From: an uncultured Clostridia bacterium
GTDB taxonomy: Bacteria > Bacillota > Clostridia > Christensenellales > CAG-138
Direction of reading: 5' to 3'
Assembly (NCBI GenBank): GCA_947306125.1
Contig: CAMZFO010000001.1
Span: 67,153-114,683 of the forward strand
DNA length: 47,531 nucleotides
The position numbers were made by a program, and so were the translations under genes. A model generated the notes under the pieces. The model had not been told where the DNA came from. It made no database searches and saw nothing but the letters and a program-made list of their open reading frames with translations. Below, piece after piece: positions 19,193 through 26,694 of this stretch; within the stretch, counting starts at the first letter, position 1, and each line of letters opens with the position of its first letter.

Positions 19193-20311
19193 ATGATACC
19201 CATAGACATTGAAAGGCATATTTCCCTGCTCAAGCAGTTCGCGGCGATACCCGCGCCCTCGCATAACGAGGATAAGCGGGTCGAATTCCTGCTGCGCGAG
19301 CTTCACGGGATGGGGATAGACGACGCTTATTCCGACGAGGCGAAGAACGTGCTCGTGCCCATGGGCTGCGAGGGTGCGGGCGGTATCACCGTTTACACGG
19401 CGCATACGGACGTGGTGTTTCCCGACACGACCCCCCTGCCCGTAAGGGAGGAGGGCGGCAGGCTTTACGCTCCCGGAGTCGGCGACGACACCGCGAACGC
19501 CGCGGCGATGCTTACCACGATCCGTTTCATCAAGGAAAACGGGCTCAGGGCAAAGGAGCCGGTGCTCTTCGTTTTCGATTCATGCGAGGAGGGGCTCGGC
19601 AATCTCAAGGGCGTGCGCCGCATAATGAGCGATTTTGAAGGCAGGATAAAGGAGCTCGTTTCGTTCGACTGCTCGCTGGACGAGGGGATAGTCGTGAAGG
19701 CCGTCGGCTCCGAGCGCTTCCGCGTGACGGCGCGCACTAAGGGCGGGCACTCATACGGCGCCTTCGGCAGCCCCAACGCCATACACCGCATGGCGGAGCT
19801 CATCACGAAGCTCTACCGGCAGGAGCTGCCCGCTTCGTCCGATCAGCGCACGACCTATAACGTCGGCGTGATACAGGGCGGCACCTCCGTCAATACCATC
19901 GCGCCTTCCGCCGAGATGCTCTACGAGTTCCGCTCGGACGAGCACTCTTCGCTCGAATTCATGCGGGAGCAGTTTTTAAGGCTCCTTCGGGAGGCCGACT
20001 GCCCCGAGGCGCATTTTGAAGCCGAGGTAATAGGCGAACGCCCCTGCGGAAAGAACGTCGATCCCGAGGCGCAGGCGAGGCTGCTCGGCCGCTGCTCGGC
20101 CGCGATAAAGTCCGTGACGGGAGAGGCCCCGCTTTTAAGCTCCGGCTCGACCGACGCCAACGTGCCGCTCTCGCTGGGCGTGCCCGCGGTGACGTTCGGG
20201 CTCTATATAGGCGCGGGAGCGCACACGCGCGATGAATGGCTCGAGCTTAACTCGCTTGAAACGGGCTTGGAGATCGCTTTGAAGCTCGTTGTCGGCGGGC
20301 ATTTCGAATAA
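19193..20311 (+). CDS. M20-family metallopeptidase (PepT-like)
   Basis: This 372-residue enzyme has the M20 two-metal site: TAHTDVVF (His and first Asp), GVGDDTANAA (bridging Asp), DSCEEGLGN (Glu pair), SFDCSLDEG (Asp) and GAHTRDEW (C-terminal His). KGGHSYGAFG marks the lid domain. It resembles cytoplasmic tri- and dipeptidases. The ATG at 19193 is 12 bases after AAAGGTG, and the promoter lies about 70 bp upstream. The open frame extends further upstream but has no support. Only 27 bp separate it from the small zinc-ribbon gene and the lar genes, so it is probably the first gene of that operon. Its true peptide is unknown. Confidence 0.92.
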   Translation: MIPIDIERHISLLKQFAAIPAPSHNEDKRVEFLLRELHGMGIDDAYSDEAKNVLVPMGCEGAGGITVYTAHTDVVFPDTTPLPVREEGGRLYAPGVGDDTANAAAMLTTIRFIKENGLRAKEPVLFVFDSCEEGLGNLKGVRRIMSDFEGRIKELVSFDCSLDEGIVVKAVGSERFRVTARTKGGHSYGAFGSPNAIHRMAELITKLYRQELPASSDQRTTYNVGVIQGGTSVNTIAPSAEMLYEFRSDEHSSLEFMREQFLRLLREADCPEAHFEAEVIGERPCGKNVDPEAQARLLGRCSAAIKSVTGEAPLLSSGSTDANVPLSLGVPAVTFGLYIGAGAHTRDEWLELNSLETGLEIALKLVVGGHFE

Positions 20312-20338
20312 CGGCGGACAGTGCCGGGAAAGGAAGCC

Positions 20339-20539
20339 ATGTTCGGTATCAAAAAGGAAAAGAAGGGAAATTGGACCAAAGTCGAGCACGCGTCGGGGCC
20401 GATCTATTACCGCTGCTCCAACTGCCGCGCGATGTTCCCCTCCCCCGCTCCAACCTGCCCCGCCTGCAGGGCGAAGATGAAAAAGAAGATAAAATACGAC
20501 CCGGCGTTCATAGACGACTGGTCGCTTGGCGAGGAATGA
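20339..20539 (+). CDS. Small zinc-ribbon protein
   Basis: This 66-residue protein has four Cys in CSNC...CPAC spacing (about residues 26-47), a classic zinc ribbon, in a basic context. The tail is acidic (DDWSLGEE). The ATG at 20339 follows AAAGGA. It is one base from the larE start, so it is almost surely co-expressed. I do not know a function; a metal-handling or adaptor role beside the nickel-cofactor genes is only a guess. Confidence 0.75.
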   Translation: MFGIKKEKKGNWTKVEHASGPIYYRCSNCRAMFPSPAPTCPACRAKMKKKIKYDPAFIDDWSLGEE

Positions 20540-20540
20540 T

Positions 20541-21290
20541 ATGCTAAAGAGCTTTTTTGACGAGCATCCCGAATGCGCCGTCGCCTTTTCTGGCGGAGCG
20601 GATTCGGCTTACCTGCTTTACGAGGCGAAGCTTTACGCGAGGCGATTCGCGGCCTTTTACGTCAAGACCGCGTTTCAGCCCATGTTCGAGTTCGAGGACG
20701 CCCTGAGATTCACGCGGGAGCACGATATCCCCCTGCGCGTGCTTCTCTGCGACGCGCTCTCCTGCGAGGAGATAGTCTCCAATCCGCCCGACCGCTGTTA
20801 TCACTGCAAAAGGCGCATATTCGGAGCCATAGCGGAGGCGGCGCGCAAGGCGGGCTTCGACACCGTTTTGGACGGCACGAACGCCTCCGACGACGCGGGC
20901 GACCGCCCCGGTATGCGCGCGCTCGAGGAGCTGCGGGTGCTCTCGCCCCTGCGCCTTGCGGGGCTTGAAAAGGCGCGAGTGCGTGAGCTTTCGCGCGAGG
21001 CGGGGCTTTTCACGTGGGACAAGCCCGCGTACGCCTGCCTGGCGACGAGGATAGGCACGGGAAGGCGCATCGAACGGCGCCTGCTCGAAAGGACTGAGCG
21101 GGCGGAGGCGTATATCGCCTCGCTCGGCTTTACCGATTTCCGCATACGCACGCTTGGCGAGACCGGGCTTTTGCAGGTCACCGAGGATGATATGCCTCTT
21201 GCGCGGGAAAGATTCGGGGAAATAAGGGAGCGGCTCTGCGGGCCTTACGCCGATCTGCTGCTCGATCCGGAGGCAAGGCATGGACAATGA
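20541..21290 (+). CDS. larE: Pyridinium-3,5-biscarboxylate mononucleotide sulfurtransferase LarE
   Basis: This 249-residue PP-loop enzyme puts sulfur on the nicotinic-acid-derived precursor of the nickel-pincer cofactor. The ATP loop is SGGADS (17-22), followed by the LarE motifs NPPDRCYHCKRRIF, DGTNASDD, RPGMRALEELRVLSPL and KPAYACLATRIGTG. Cys166 lies in the motif holding the sulfur-donating Cys of known LarE. Cys86 and Cys89 in CYHC may join it to hold an iron-sulfur cluster, as in three-Cys LarE proteins; this is inference. The ATG at 20541 follows GAGG. It overlaps larB by 11 bp. Confidence 0.94.
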   Translation: MLKSFFDEHPECAVAFSGGADSAYLLYEAKLYARRFAAFYVKTAFQPMFEFEDALRFTREHDIPLRVLLCDALSCEEIVSNPPDRCYHCKRRIFGAIAEAARKAGFDTVLDGTNASDDAGDRPGMRALEELRVLSPLRLAGLEKARVRELSREAGLFTWDKPAYACLATRIGTGRRIERRLLERTERAEAYIASLGFTDFRIRTLGETGLLQVTEDDMPLARERFGEIRERLCGPYADLLLDPEARHGQ

Positions 21291-22059
21291 GTTAAGAAGG
21301 CTTTTGGAAGGCGTGAGGGACGGGTCCGTGCCCGTGGACGACGCGCTTCTGCGGATAAAAAAGCAGCCCTTCTTGGATATAGGCTGCGCAAAGGTAGACC
21401 TGCACCGCGCCGCGCGGCAGGGCGCGCCGGAGGTGATCTACGGCGCCGGAAAGACGCCCGAACAGATAGAAAAGATCGCCCGCGCCATGCTCGATAACGG
21501 GCAGGAGCGCGTGCTTATAACGCGGCTCTCGAAGGAAGCGGCGGACGCGCTCTCGGGTCGCCTCCCAATGCGCTATTTTGCCGAAGGCCGCATAGGCTTC
21601 TGCGGGGAATTCCCGGAGCCCGACGGCTTGGGCAAGGTCGTCGTCGCGACGGGCGGGACGAGCGATATCCCCGTCGCCGAGGAAGCGGCGCTGACCGCCT
21701 CCGCCATGGGCAGCGAGGTGATAAGGCTCTACGACGTCGGAGTCGCAGGGCTGCACAGGCTGCTCGGGCACGTCGACGAGATAATGGGCGCCTCCGTGAT
21801 AATCGCCATAGCAGGTATGGAGGGGGCGCTTGCGAGCGTCATTGGCGGGCTTGCGGACTGCCCCGTGATCGCCGTGCCCACGAGCGTCGGCTACGGCGCT
21901 TCCTTCGGCGGGCTCTCGGCGCTGCTTTCGATGCTCAACTCCTGCGCGAGCGGAGTCGCCGCAGTCAATATCGACAACGGCTTCGGCGCGGGATATCTTG
22001 CAAACATGATAAACCACATGGCGGCCGTGAAGCCGTCTGAAAACACGGAGGGAAAATGA
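21280..22059 (+). CDS. larB: Nicotinic acid adenine dinucleotide carboxylase/hydrolase LarB
   Basis: This 259-residue protein is related in its C-terminal half to the AIR mutase PurE. LarB carboxylates NaAD and cleaves it, giving the biscarboxylate mononucleotide. Visible marks are VIYGAGKTPEQIEKIA, VATGGTSDIPVAEEA, LYDVGVAGLHRLL and a Gly-rich end (VGYGASFGGLSALLSMLNSC). Length is normal. It overlaps larE by 11 bp and larC by ATGA, so all three are coupled. The order larE-larB-larC differs from the Lactiplantibacillus operon. Confidence 0.95.
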   Translation: MDNELRRLLEGVRDGSVPVDDALLRIKKQPFLDIGCAKVDLHRAARQGAPEVIYGAGKTPEQIEKIARAMLDNGQERVLITRLSKEAADALSGRLPMRYFAEGRIGFCGEFPEPDGLGKVVVATGGTSDIPVAEEAALTASAMGSEVIRLYDVGVAGLHRLLGHVDEIMGASVIIAIAGMEGALASVIGGLADCPVIAVPTSVGYGASFGGLSALLSMLNSCASGVAAVNIDNGFGAGYLANMINHMAAVKPSENTEGK

Positions 22060-23327
22060 GAACGCTTTATCTTGACCTTGGCATGGGCGCGGCGGGCGAT
22101 ATGCTCACGGCGGCGCTTTACGAGCTGCTCGATGATGAAAAAAAGAAGGTTTTCATTGAAAAGATCAATTCGCTCGGGCACGGCGAGCTTTGCGTCGCGC
22201 CGGAGCCCGCGGAGAAATGCGGTATACGCGGGACGCATATGCACGTGACCATAGCCGGCATGGAGGAGCACGAGCATATGCATGAGCATGACCATGAGCA
22301 CGGGCATGACCACGAGCATGAGCATGACCACGAGCACGGGCACGAGCATGACCATGACCACGAACATGAGCATCATCACGGGCATCATCACAGCGGCATG
22401 GCGGATATAGAGGCGATCATATCGGGCGCCGACCTCCCGGACGGGGTCAAAAGCAGTGCCATGACCGTTTACCGTCTAATCGCGGAAGCCGAGAGCGCGG
22501 CTCACGGCAAGCCCGTGACGGAGATACATTTTCACGAGGTCGGCGCGCTGGACGCCGTGGCCGACGTGACGGGCGTGTGCCTGCTGATGGATATGCTCGG
22601 AGCGGAAAGGGTAATCGCCTCCCCCGCCGCCACGGGCTTCGGGCACGTGCACTGTGCGCACGGCATACTGCCCGTGCCCGCTCCGGCGACCGCATACATA
22701 ATGCGCGGGGCGCCCATTTACGCCGGCGAATTCGAGGGAGAGCTCCTGACTCCCACCGGAGCCGCGCTCATAAGGCATTTCGTTACCGAATTCGGCAATA
22801 TGCCCCTCATGAAGCCCGAGGCGATAGGCTACGGCATGGGCACGAAGGACTTCCCCCGCGCCAACTGCGTCCGCGCCGTGCTCGGCGATTCCGGTCCCGA
22901 AGGGAACAGGGGCGAGATCATGGAGCTTTGCTGCAATCTTGACGATATGACTCCGGAGGCGGTGAGCTTCGCCATGGATATGCTCTTCGACGCGGGAGCG
23001 GCCGACGTCTGGACGGAGCCCATAGGCATGAAAAAATCCCGCCCCGGCGTGAAGCTCTGCGCGCTCTGCACGGAAAGCAGGACGAACGCGCTCGTCCGCG
23101 CCTTCTTTAAGCACACCACGACGATCGGAGTGCGGGAAACGTTCTGCAGAAGGTATACGCTCGAAAGAAGCTTTGAGGCGCGGACGATCGGCGAAAGCAA
23201 AGTCACGCTCAAGCATTCCAGGGGCTATGGTGCGGAGCGATGCAAGCCGGAATTCGAGGACGTCGCCCGGATGGCAAGGGAAAGAGGGCTTTCGCTTGCC
23301 GAGGCCGAGGCGCTAATAAAGGAATGA
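22056..23327 (+). CDS. larC: Nickel-pincer cofactor nickel insertase LarC, single frame
   Basis: This 423-residue protein inserts nickel into the dithiolated mononucleotide using CTP. The start LYLDLGMGAAGDM and VTEIHFHEVGALDAVADVTG are typical. A His-rich loop (71-112) holds 23 His and is a likely nickel store. The C-terminal CTP-binding part includes CCNLDDMTPEAV and DVWTEPIGMKKSRPG. In some lactobacilli larC is split and joined by ribosomal frameshifting; here both parts are one uninterrupted frame. It ends 9 bp before a bidirectional terminator. No larA racemase gene is in the window, so the client enzyme must lie elsewhere. Confidence 0.95.
   Translation: MRTLYLDLGMGAAGDMLTAALYELLDDEKKKVFIEKINSLGHGELCVAPEPAEKCGIRGTHMHVTIAGMEEHEHMHEHDHEHGHDHEHEHDHEHGHEHDHDHEHEHHHGHHHSGMADIEAIISGADLPDGVKSSAMTVYRLIAEAESAAHGKPVTEIHFHEVGALDAVADVTGVCLLMDMLGAERVIASPAATGFGHVHCAHGILPVPAPATAYIMRGAPIYAGEFEGELLTPTGAALIRHFVTEFGNMPLMKPEAIGYGMGTKDFPRANCVRAVLGDSGPEGNRGEIMELCCNLDDMTPEAVSFAMDMLFDAGAADVWTEPIGMKKSRPGVKLCALCTESRTNALVRAFFKHTTTIGVRETFCRRYTLERSFEARTIGESKVTLKHSRGYGAERCKPEFEDVARMARERGLSLAEAEALIKE
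22269..22391 (+). repeat. His-rich codon repeat inside larC
   Basis: Alternating CAT/CAC with GAG/GAC/GGG codons encode His-Glu/His-Asp/His-Gly steps over 41 residues. The repeat is in frame, and its length could vary between strains. Confidence 0.85.
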
Positions 23328-23336
23328 GAACAAGCA

Positions 23337-23368
23337 AAAAGAGCCGCGGCCCATGCTGCGGCTCTTTT
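23337..23368 (+). terminator. Bidirectional terminator between larC and thioesterase
   Basis: An 11-bp stem AAAAGAGCCGC / GCGGCTCTTTT (23337-23347 with 23358-23368) with A- and T-runs at the ends serves both convergent genes. Confidence 0.88.
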
Positions 23369-23371
23369 GTG

Positions 23372-24094
23372 TTACAAGCTGATCCTTGCAAGGATCGCGG
23401 TCACATCCCGGCGCGCCATTTTGAGATCCCAGCCCGTTTCCGTACTGCGGCGGAAGACTTTAAGCTCGTCGCCCTCGAAACAGGGGGCCTTGAACAGCAC
23501 CTCCATGCTGCGGATGTCCATCGACTCGAGCTCGGCATTGGAGAAGAAACCCATAAGAGCCTTGACGTACGCGGCGTTGTTCATATGACGGCCTACGTCG
23601 ATATCGGTGGAGACGACGCGGTAGCTGCCGCAGCACTCCTCCGGGGAAAACTCGTCCGGTATGCGGGAGAAGGGCTCGGTGCCCGCAGGGGGCTGAGTGA
23701 GCGCGAGCTCCTCCGGGTAGACGCCCTTCATGGGAGCCAGCTTCCCGGTCTCCACGTTTATCACAGCCCATTCCGTCCTGCCGGTGATGACCGTCCTGCC
23801 GTCCTTTTTGACGAGATAGCTCCTGTTGCCGCGGATCCTTTCCGGAGCCTCCGGCCAGGTGACGAGCTTCACCTCCTCGCTCATGCGGGGACGCTCGAAA
23901 AAGTCAATGCGGGTCTTGACCGTGAGCCAAAAGAGCCCTCGCTTTGCCATATCCGCAAAGCCCACCCCGATGAGCTCAGCGTGGATCGCCGCCATATCCA
24001 TGAGTGCGCGGAAAACATCCGGCACTCCGAATCTGCCGGAAGCGTCCGCAAAACCGGGCGTTATTTTAAGAGTTTCCTCATGTATCTCGTTCAT
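23372..24094 (-). CDS. Acyl-ACP thioesterase
   Basis: This 240-residue protein has two hot-dog domains in tandem, as in bacterial and plant FatA/FatB enzymes. It releases fatty acids from acyl carrier protein. FWLTVKTRIDFFERP lies in the first domain; DIDVGRHMNNAAYV carries the conserved Asn/His pattern (D-x-x-x-H-x-N-N) of the second. The ATG at 24094 is 11 bases after AAAGGAG; a GTG nine bases upstream is too close to that site. It has its own promoter and a short palindrome before the start. Confidence 0.92.
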   Translation of the reverse strand: MNEIHEETLKITPGFADASGRFGVPDVFRALMDMAAIHAELIGVGFADMAKRGLFWLTVKTRIDFFERPRMSEEVKLVTWPEAPERIRGNRSYLVKKDGRTVITGRTEWAVINVETGKLAPMKGVYPEELALTQPPAGTEPFSRIPDEFSPEECCGSYRVVSTDIDVGRHMNNAAYVKALMGFFSNAELESMDIRSMEVLFKAPCFEGDELKVFRRSTETGWDLKMARRDVTAILARISL

Positions 24095-24114
24095 TTGAAG
24101 CACATCTCCTTTAC

Positions 24115-24124
24115 TCGTTAACGA
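24115..24124 (-). promoter_or_regulatory. Palindrome between thioesterase promoter and start
   Basis: TCGTTAACGA is a perfect 10-bp palindrome just after the -10 box, next to AATCGATT (24124-24131). The position fits a small operator; no regulator is known. Confidence 0.35.
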
Positions 24125-24128
24125 ATCG

Positions 24129-24158
24129 ATTATAACACCTCGCGCGGCCTTAAGTCAA
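24129..24158 (-). promoter_or_regulatory. Thioesterase promoter
   Basis: TTGACT (complement 24153-24158), an 18-bp spacer and a perfect TATAAT (complement 24129-24134) with an upstream TGT extended -10. Confidence 0.85.
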
Positions 24159-24196
24159 CAACGCTCCGGATCCCGCAGAAGGGGCCCGGAGGGCGC

Positions 24197-24225
24197 AAAA
24201 AAGGGCGCCCCTCGAGGGAACGCCC
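24197..24225 (-). terminator. Orphan minus-strand terminator
   Basis: On the minus strand GGGCG..CCC-TCGA-GGG..CGCCC is followed by six T. No minus-strand gene lies upstream of it; the next gene on that side is on the plus strand. It may shield the thioesterase promoter from antisense transcripts. Confidence 0.7.
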
Positions 24226-24286
24226 GATCCTGCCGAAATCATTTTTTTGCGGGATCTTTTATTTTACGGGAATCCCGCCATCCGGC

Positions 24287-24315
24287 TTGAAATCTGCCCG
24301 CCGCGATGGTATCAT
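24287..24315 (+). promoter_or_regulatory. Promoter of the M42 peptidase
   Basis: TTGAAA (24287-24292), 17 bp and TATCAT (24310-24315) with TGG before it. The start codon is at 24344 after AAAGGAG. Confidence 0.8.
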
Positions 24316-24343
24316 AAGCAAAAGAAACGAAAGGAGCGATCCT

Positions 24344-25378
24344 ATGTTGATATTCAACGAAGAATACTGCCTCGAAGCCTTCCGCAGGCTTTTGGGCGCG
24401 GACAGCACCACCGGTCAATACGAGCAGGTGCAGGAGCTTATCTGCAAAATGCTGGACGAGCTCGGCTTCCCCTACACCGTGACCCACAAGGGCGGCGTGA
24501 TAGCCGACCTCGGCGGCGAGGGCGATCCCCTCGTCGTGACCGCGCATCTTGACGATATAGGTCTCATGGTGCGGCACGTCAATTCCGACGGCACTCTTAA
24601 CGTGTGCCCCGTCGGAGGGCTCTACCCCTTCTACTGCATGATGGAGAACGTGCGCGTCCACACCCGCGACGGCAAGGTATTCACCGGCTCCGTATGCCGC
24701 ACGCCCAATTCCGTGCACGTCACCGAGGAGGAGCTGCGCGAGGAGATGCCCGATTTCCGCTCGAACGTCTGCGTCGTGCTCGACGAGGACGTTGAGAGCG
24801 CTGAGGACGTGAGAGCGCTCGGCGTCGAGACGGGCGACATGATAGCCCTTGAGCCGCGCTTCACCATGTCCAACGGGTACCTTAAATCGCATTTTATCGA
24901 CGACAAGGCCTGCGCCGCGGTGCTGCTTGCCGCCATGAAGGAGCTCAAGAGGACCGGCGAGAAGCTGAACCGCAAGGTGCTCGCGTATTTTGCGATGTAC
25001 GAGGAGATCGGCCACGGCACGAGCTGGCTGCCCGAGGGCGTGAAGGACATACTCTCCATCGACATCGCTCCGACCGGCCCCGACCAGAATTCCGACGAGC
25101 ATAAGGTGACGGTATTCTGCAAGGATTCGCGCTTCCCCTATCATTGGGGCATGACGAACGAGCTGCGCGAGGCGGCGATAAAGGCGGGCGTCGATTTCGT
25201 TATGGATATCTTCACCCCGCATTACGGCACCGACGGCGATATCAGCATAGTCGCGGGCTACGACATCCGCCACTCCGCCATAGGCCCCGGCACCGCCAAC
25301 AGCCACGGCTACGAGAGGACGCATATACTGGGGCTCAAGAACACCTTCGATCTGCTCGCGGCATACATCACCCGCTGA
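24344..25378 (+). CDS. M42-family aminopeptidase
   Basis: This 344-residue enzyme belongs to the M42 glutamyl/deblocking aminopeptidases, large cytoplasmic two-metal shells. The metal and catalytic motifs are TAHLDDIG (His, Asp), FIDDKA (bridging Asp), YEEIGHG (catalytic Glu and ligand Glu), SIDIAPTGPDQ and NSHGYERTH (C-terminal His). Several motifs depart slightly from the usual HxDEIG and DNR forms, pointing to a side branch of the family. ATG 24344 has AAAGGAG at good spacing. It lies 14 bp before the RsiV-like lipoprotein gene and probably shares its transcript. Confidence 0.92.
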   Translation: MLIFNEEYCLEAFRRLLGADSTTGQYEQVQELICKMLDELGFPYTVTHKGGVIADLGGEGDPLVVTAHLDDIGLMVRHVNSDGTLNVCPVGGLYPFYCMMENVRVHTRDGKVFTGSVCRTPNSVHVTEEELREEMPDFRSNVCVVLDEDVESAEDVRALGVETGDMIALEPRFTMSNGYLKSHFIDDKACAAVLLAAMKELKRTGEKLNRKVLAYFAMYEEIGHGTSWLPEGVKDILSIDIAPTGPDQNSDEHKVTVFCKDSRFPYHWGMTNELREAAIKAGVDFVMDIFTPHYGTDGDISIVAGYDIRHSAIGPGTANSHGYERTHILGLKNTFDLLAAYITR

Positions 25379-25392
25379 CGCATACTAAAGCC

Positions 25393-26631
25393 ATGAAAAC
25401 GACCCGTATTTTAAGGAGTATAACGGCGCTCGCCCTTGCCTTGAGCGGCGTGCTTCTCTGCGCCTGCACGGGGAGCGGCAAGCCGGCCCCCACAGAGGAG
25501 CCGCGCGTCACGCAGGCGCCCGAGGTGGAATACACCATGACGCACGTTATAAGGTATTGGCCGGAGGACGCTGATTACAGCTCCTGCGATTACGCCTGCG
25601 TCGCCGAAATACCCAAGTTTTCCAAGGAATACACCGCGGGCTCCAAGCTGAACAAGGCGGTGGACGGATACCTTGAGGAGCTTGCCTCACGCATCGAGAC
25701 CCGCTATATGCCCGCCGCGATAGCCAAGCCCCCCTCCACGGAGGTCGAAGCGAGGGTCGAGACCGCCAACGGCGTCACGAACGTCATATTCACCGAAAAG
25801 CACGCATATGAGGCGCAGCCCTATTTCGAGACCTACGTGCTCATGCTCAACGAGCGCGGCGATGCGGTGAACCTCAACGACGTATTCAAAAACTATCACG
25901 CCGACCAGCTCATAGCCTCCGTGATCGCCGATTCCATCGCGGGCGACGACCGCTTTTACGAGGCGGACGCTTCGAAGGTGCTCGCCTCCATCGACTGCAA
26001 TCACGGCGCGAGCGTGCAGAACGGCGGCTGTACGGTATACGTGCACGAGGGCCTGCTCGCCCCGTATGAGCTGGGCGAGCTCTCGTTCGACGTGCCTTTC
26101 GGCGACGTGCATCCGGACTTCGTCGGAGAAAACGCCGCTATGACGCTCGAGGAATACGGCGATATAGTCGACTTCCTGCACTTCGTGTCCGACGCGGCGG
26201 TAGTGCGCGCTGAGAGCATATACGACGGACGCCTCTCCGAATACGAGGCCGCTTCCTTCATGGGCGAGCTCGCGCTGACGCTCGGCATACTCCCCGAGGA
26301 CGGCCGCATACCCGTGCCGGAAGAGGAATTCCTGCGCCTCTACCGCGAGTGCTTCGGGCAGGAGCTCCCCGGTATCGACACGGAAGCGCACGACATAAAG
26401 CATGAGGGCGGCTTTTTCAAGGTCGAGAACGCGAGGAAGAGATACGCCTACAACGTCGACATACTGGGAGCCGAGCGCAGCGGAGACGATCTGACTCTCA
26501 CGGGAGATATGATATTCGGCAAATTCGGCTTCGCCTCGAGCGAATACGTCTGCCACGTCACGGTTAAGCTCATAAAGAACGCGGAAAGCCCGTTCGGGTT
26601 CACGCTCAAGGATTTTGAAATGAAGATGTGA
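25393..26631 (+). CDS. Lipoprotein with RsiV-like (DUF3298) domain
   Basis: This 412-residue lipoprotein has signal and lipobox LCAC (C25 or near). A domain of about 90-250 ends in GGCTVYVHEGLLAPYELGELSFDVPF. That is close to the end of the DUF3298 domain found in RsiV, the lysozyme-sensing anti-sigma factor of Bacillus. Here there is no sigma gene next door and no cytoplasmic part, so it is not an anti-sigma factor. The C-terminal half (about 270-412) is unknown. The ribosome site is weak (TAAAG), and it may depend on translation of the upstream peptidase. A terminator follows. Confidence 0.7.
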   Translation: MKTTRILRSITALALALSGVLLCACTGSGKPAPTEEPRVTQAPEVEYTMTHVIRYWPEDADYSSCDYACVAEIPKFSKEYTAGSKLNKAVDGYLEELASRIETRYMPAAIAKPPSTEVEARVETANGVTNVIFTEKHAYEAQPYFETYVLMLNERGDAVNLNDVFKNYHADQLIASVIADSIAGDDRFYEADASKVLASIDCNHGASVQNGGCTVYVHEGLLAPYELGELSFDVPFGDVHPDFVGENAAMTLEEYGDIVDFLHFVSDAAVVRAESIYDGRLSEYEAASFMGELALTLGILPEDGRIPVPEEEFLRLYRECFGQELPGIDTEAHDIKHEGGFFKVENARKRYAYNVDILGAERSGDDLTLTGDMIFGKFGFASSEYVCHVTVKLIKNAESPFGFTLKDFEMKM

Positions 26632-26648
26632 GGATGAAAAAGCAAAAG

Positions 26649-26677
26649 GCCGCGGGCGAATATGCCTGCGGCTTTTT
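26649..26677 (+). terminator. Terminator between RsiV-like and YibE/F genes
   Basis: The nine-pair stem GCCGCGGGC / GCCTGCGGC (one G-T pair; 26649-26657 with 26664-26672) is followed by T5. The minus strand also shows a T-rich end, so it can serve the convergent gene. Confidence 0.82.
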
Positions 26678-26694
26678 CCTTCAATGGGCTTTTT

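Noticed and set aside
22269-22391. Tandem short repeats as a CRISPR or satellite
   Set aside because: They are His/acidic codons inside larC in the right frame.
22056-23327. Programmed frameshift in larC as in Lactiplantibacillus
   Set aside because: The frame is continuous through both LarC halves, so no shift is needed.
24287-24343. Upstream in-frame TTG start for the M42 peptidase
   Set aside because: It lies in the -35 box; the ATG at 24344 has a good ribosome site.
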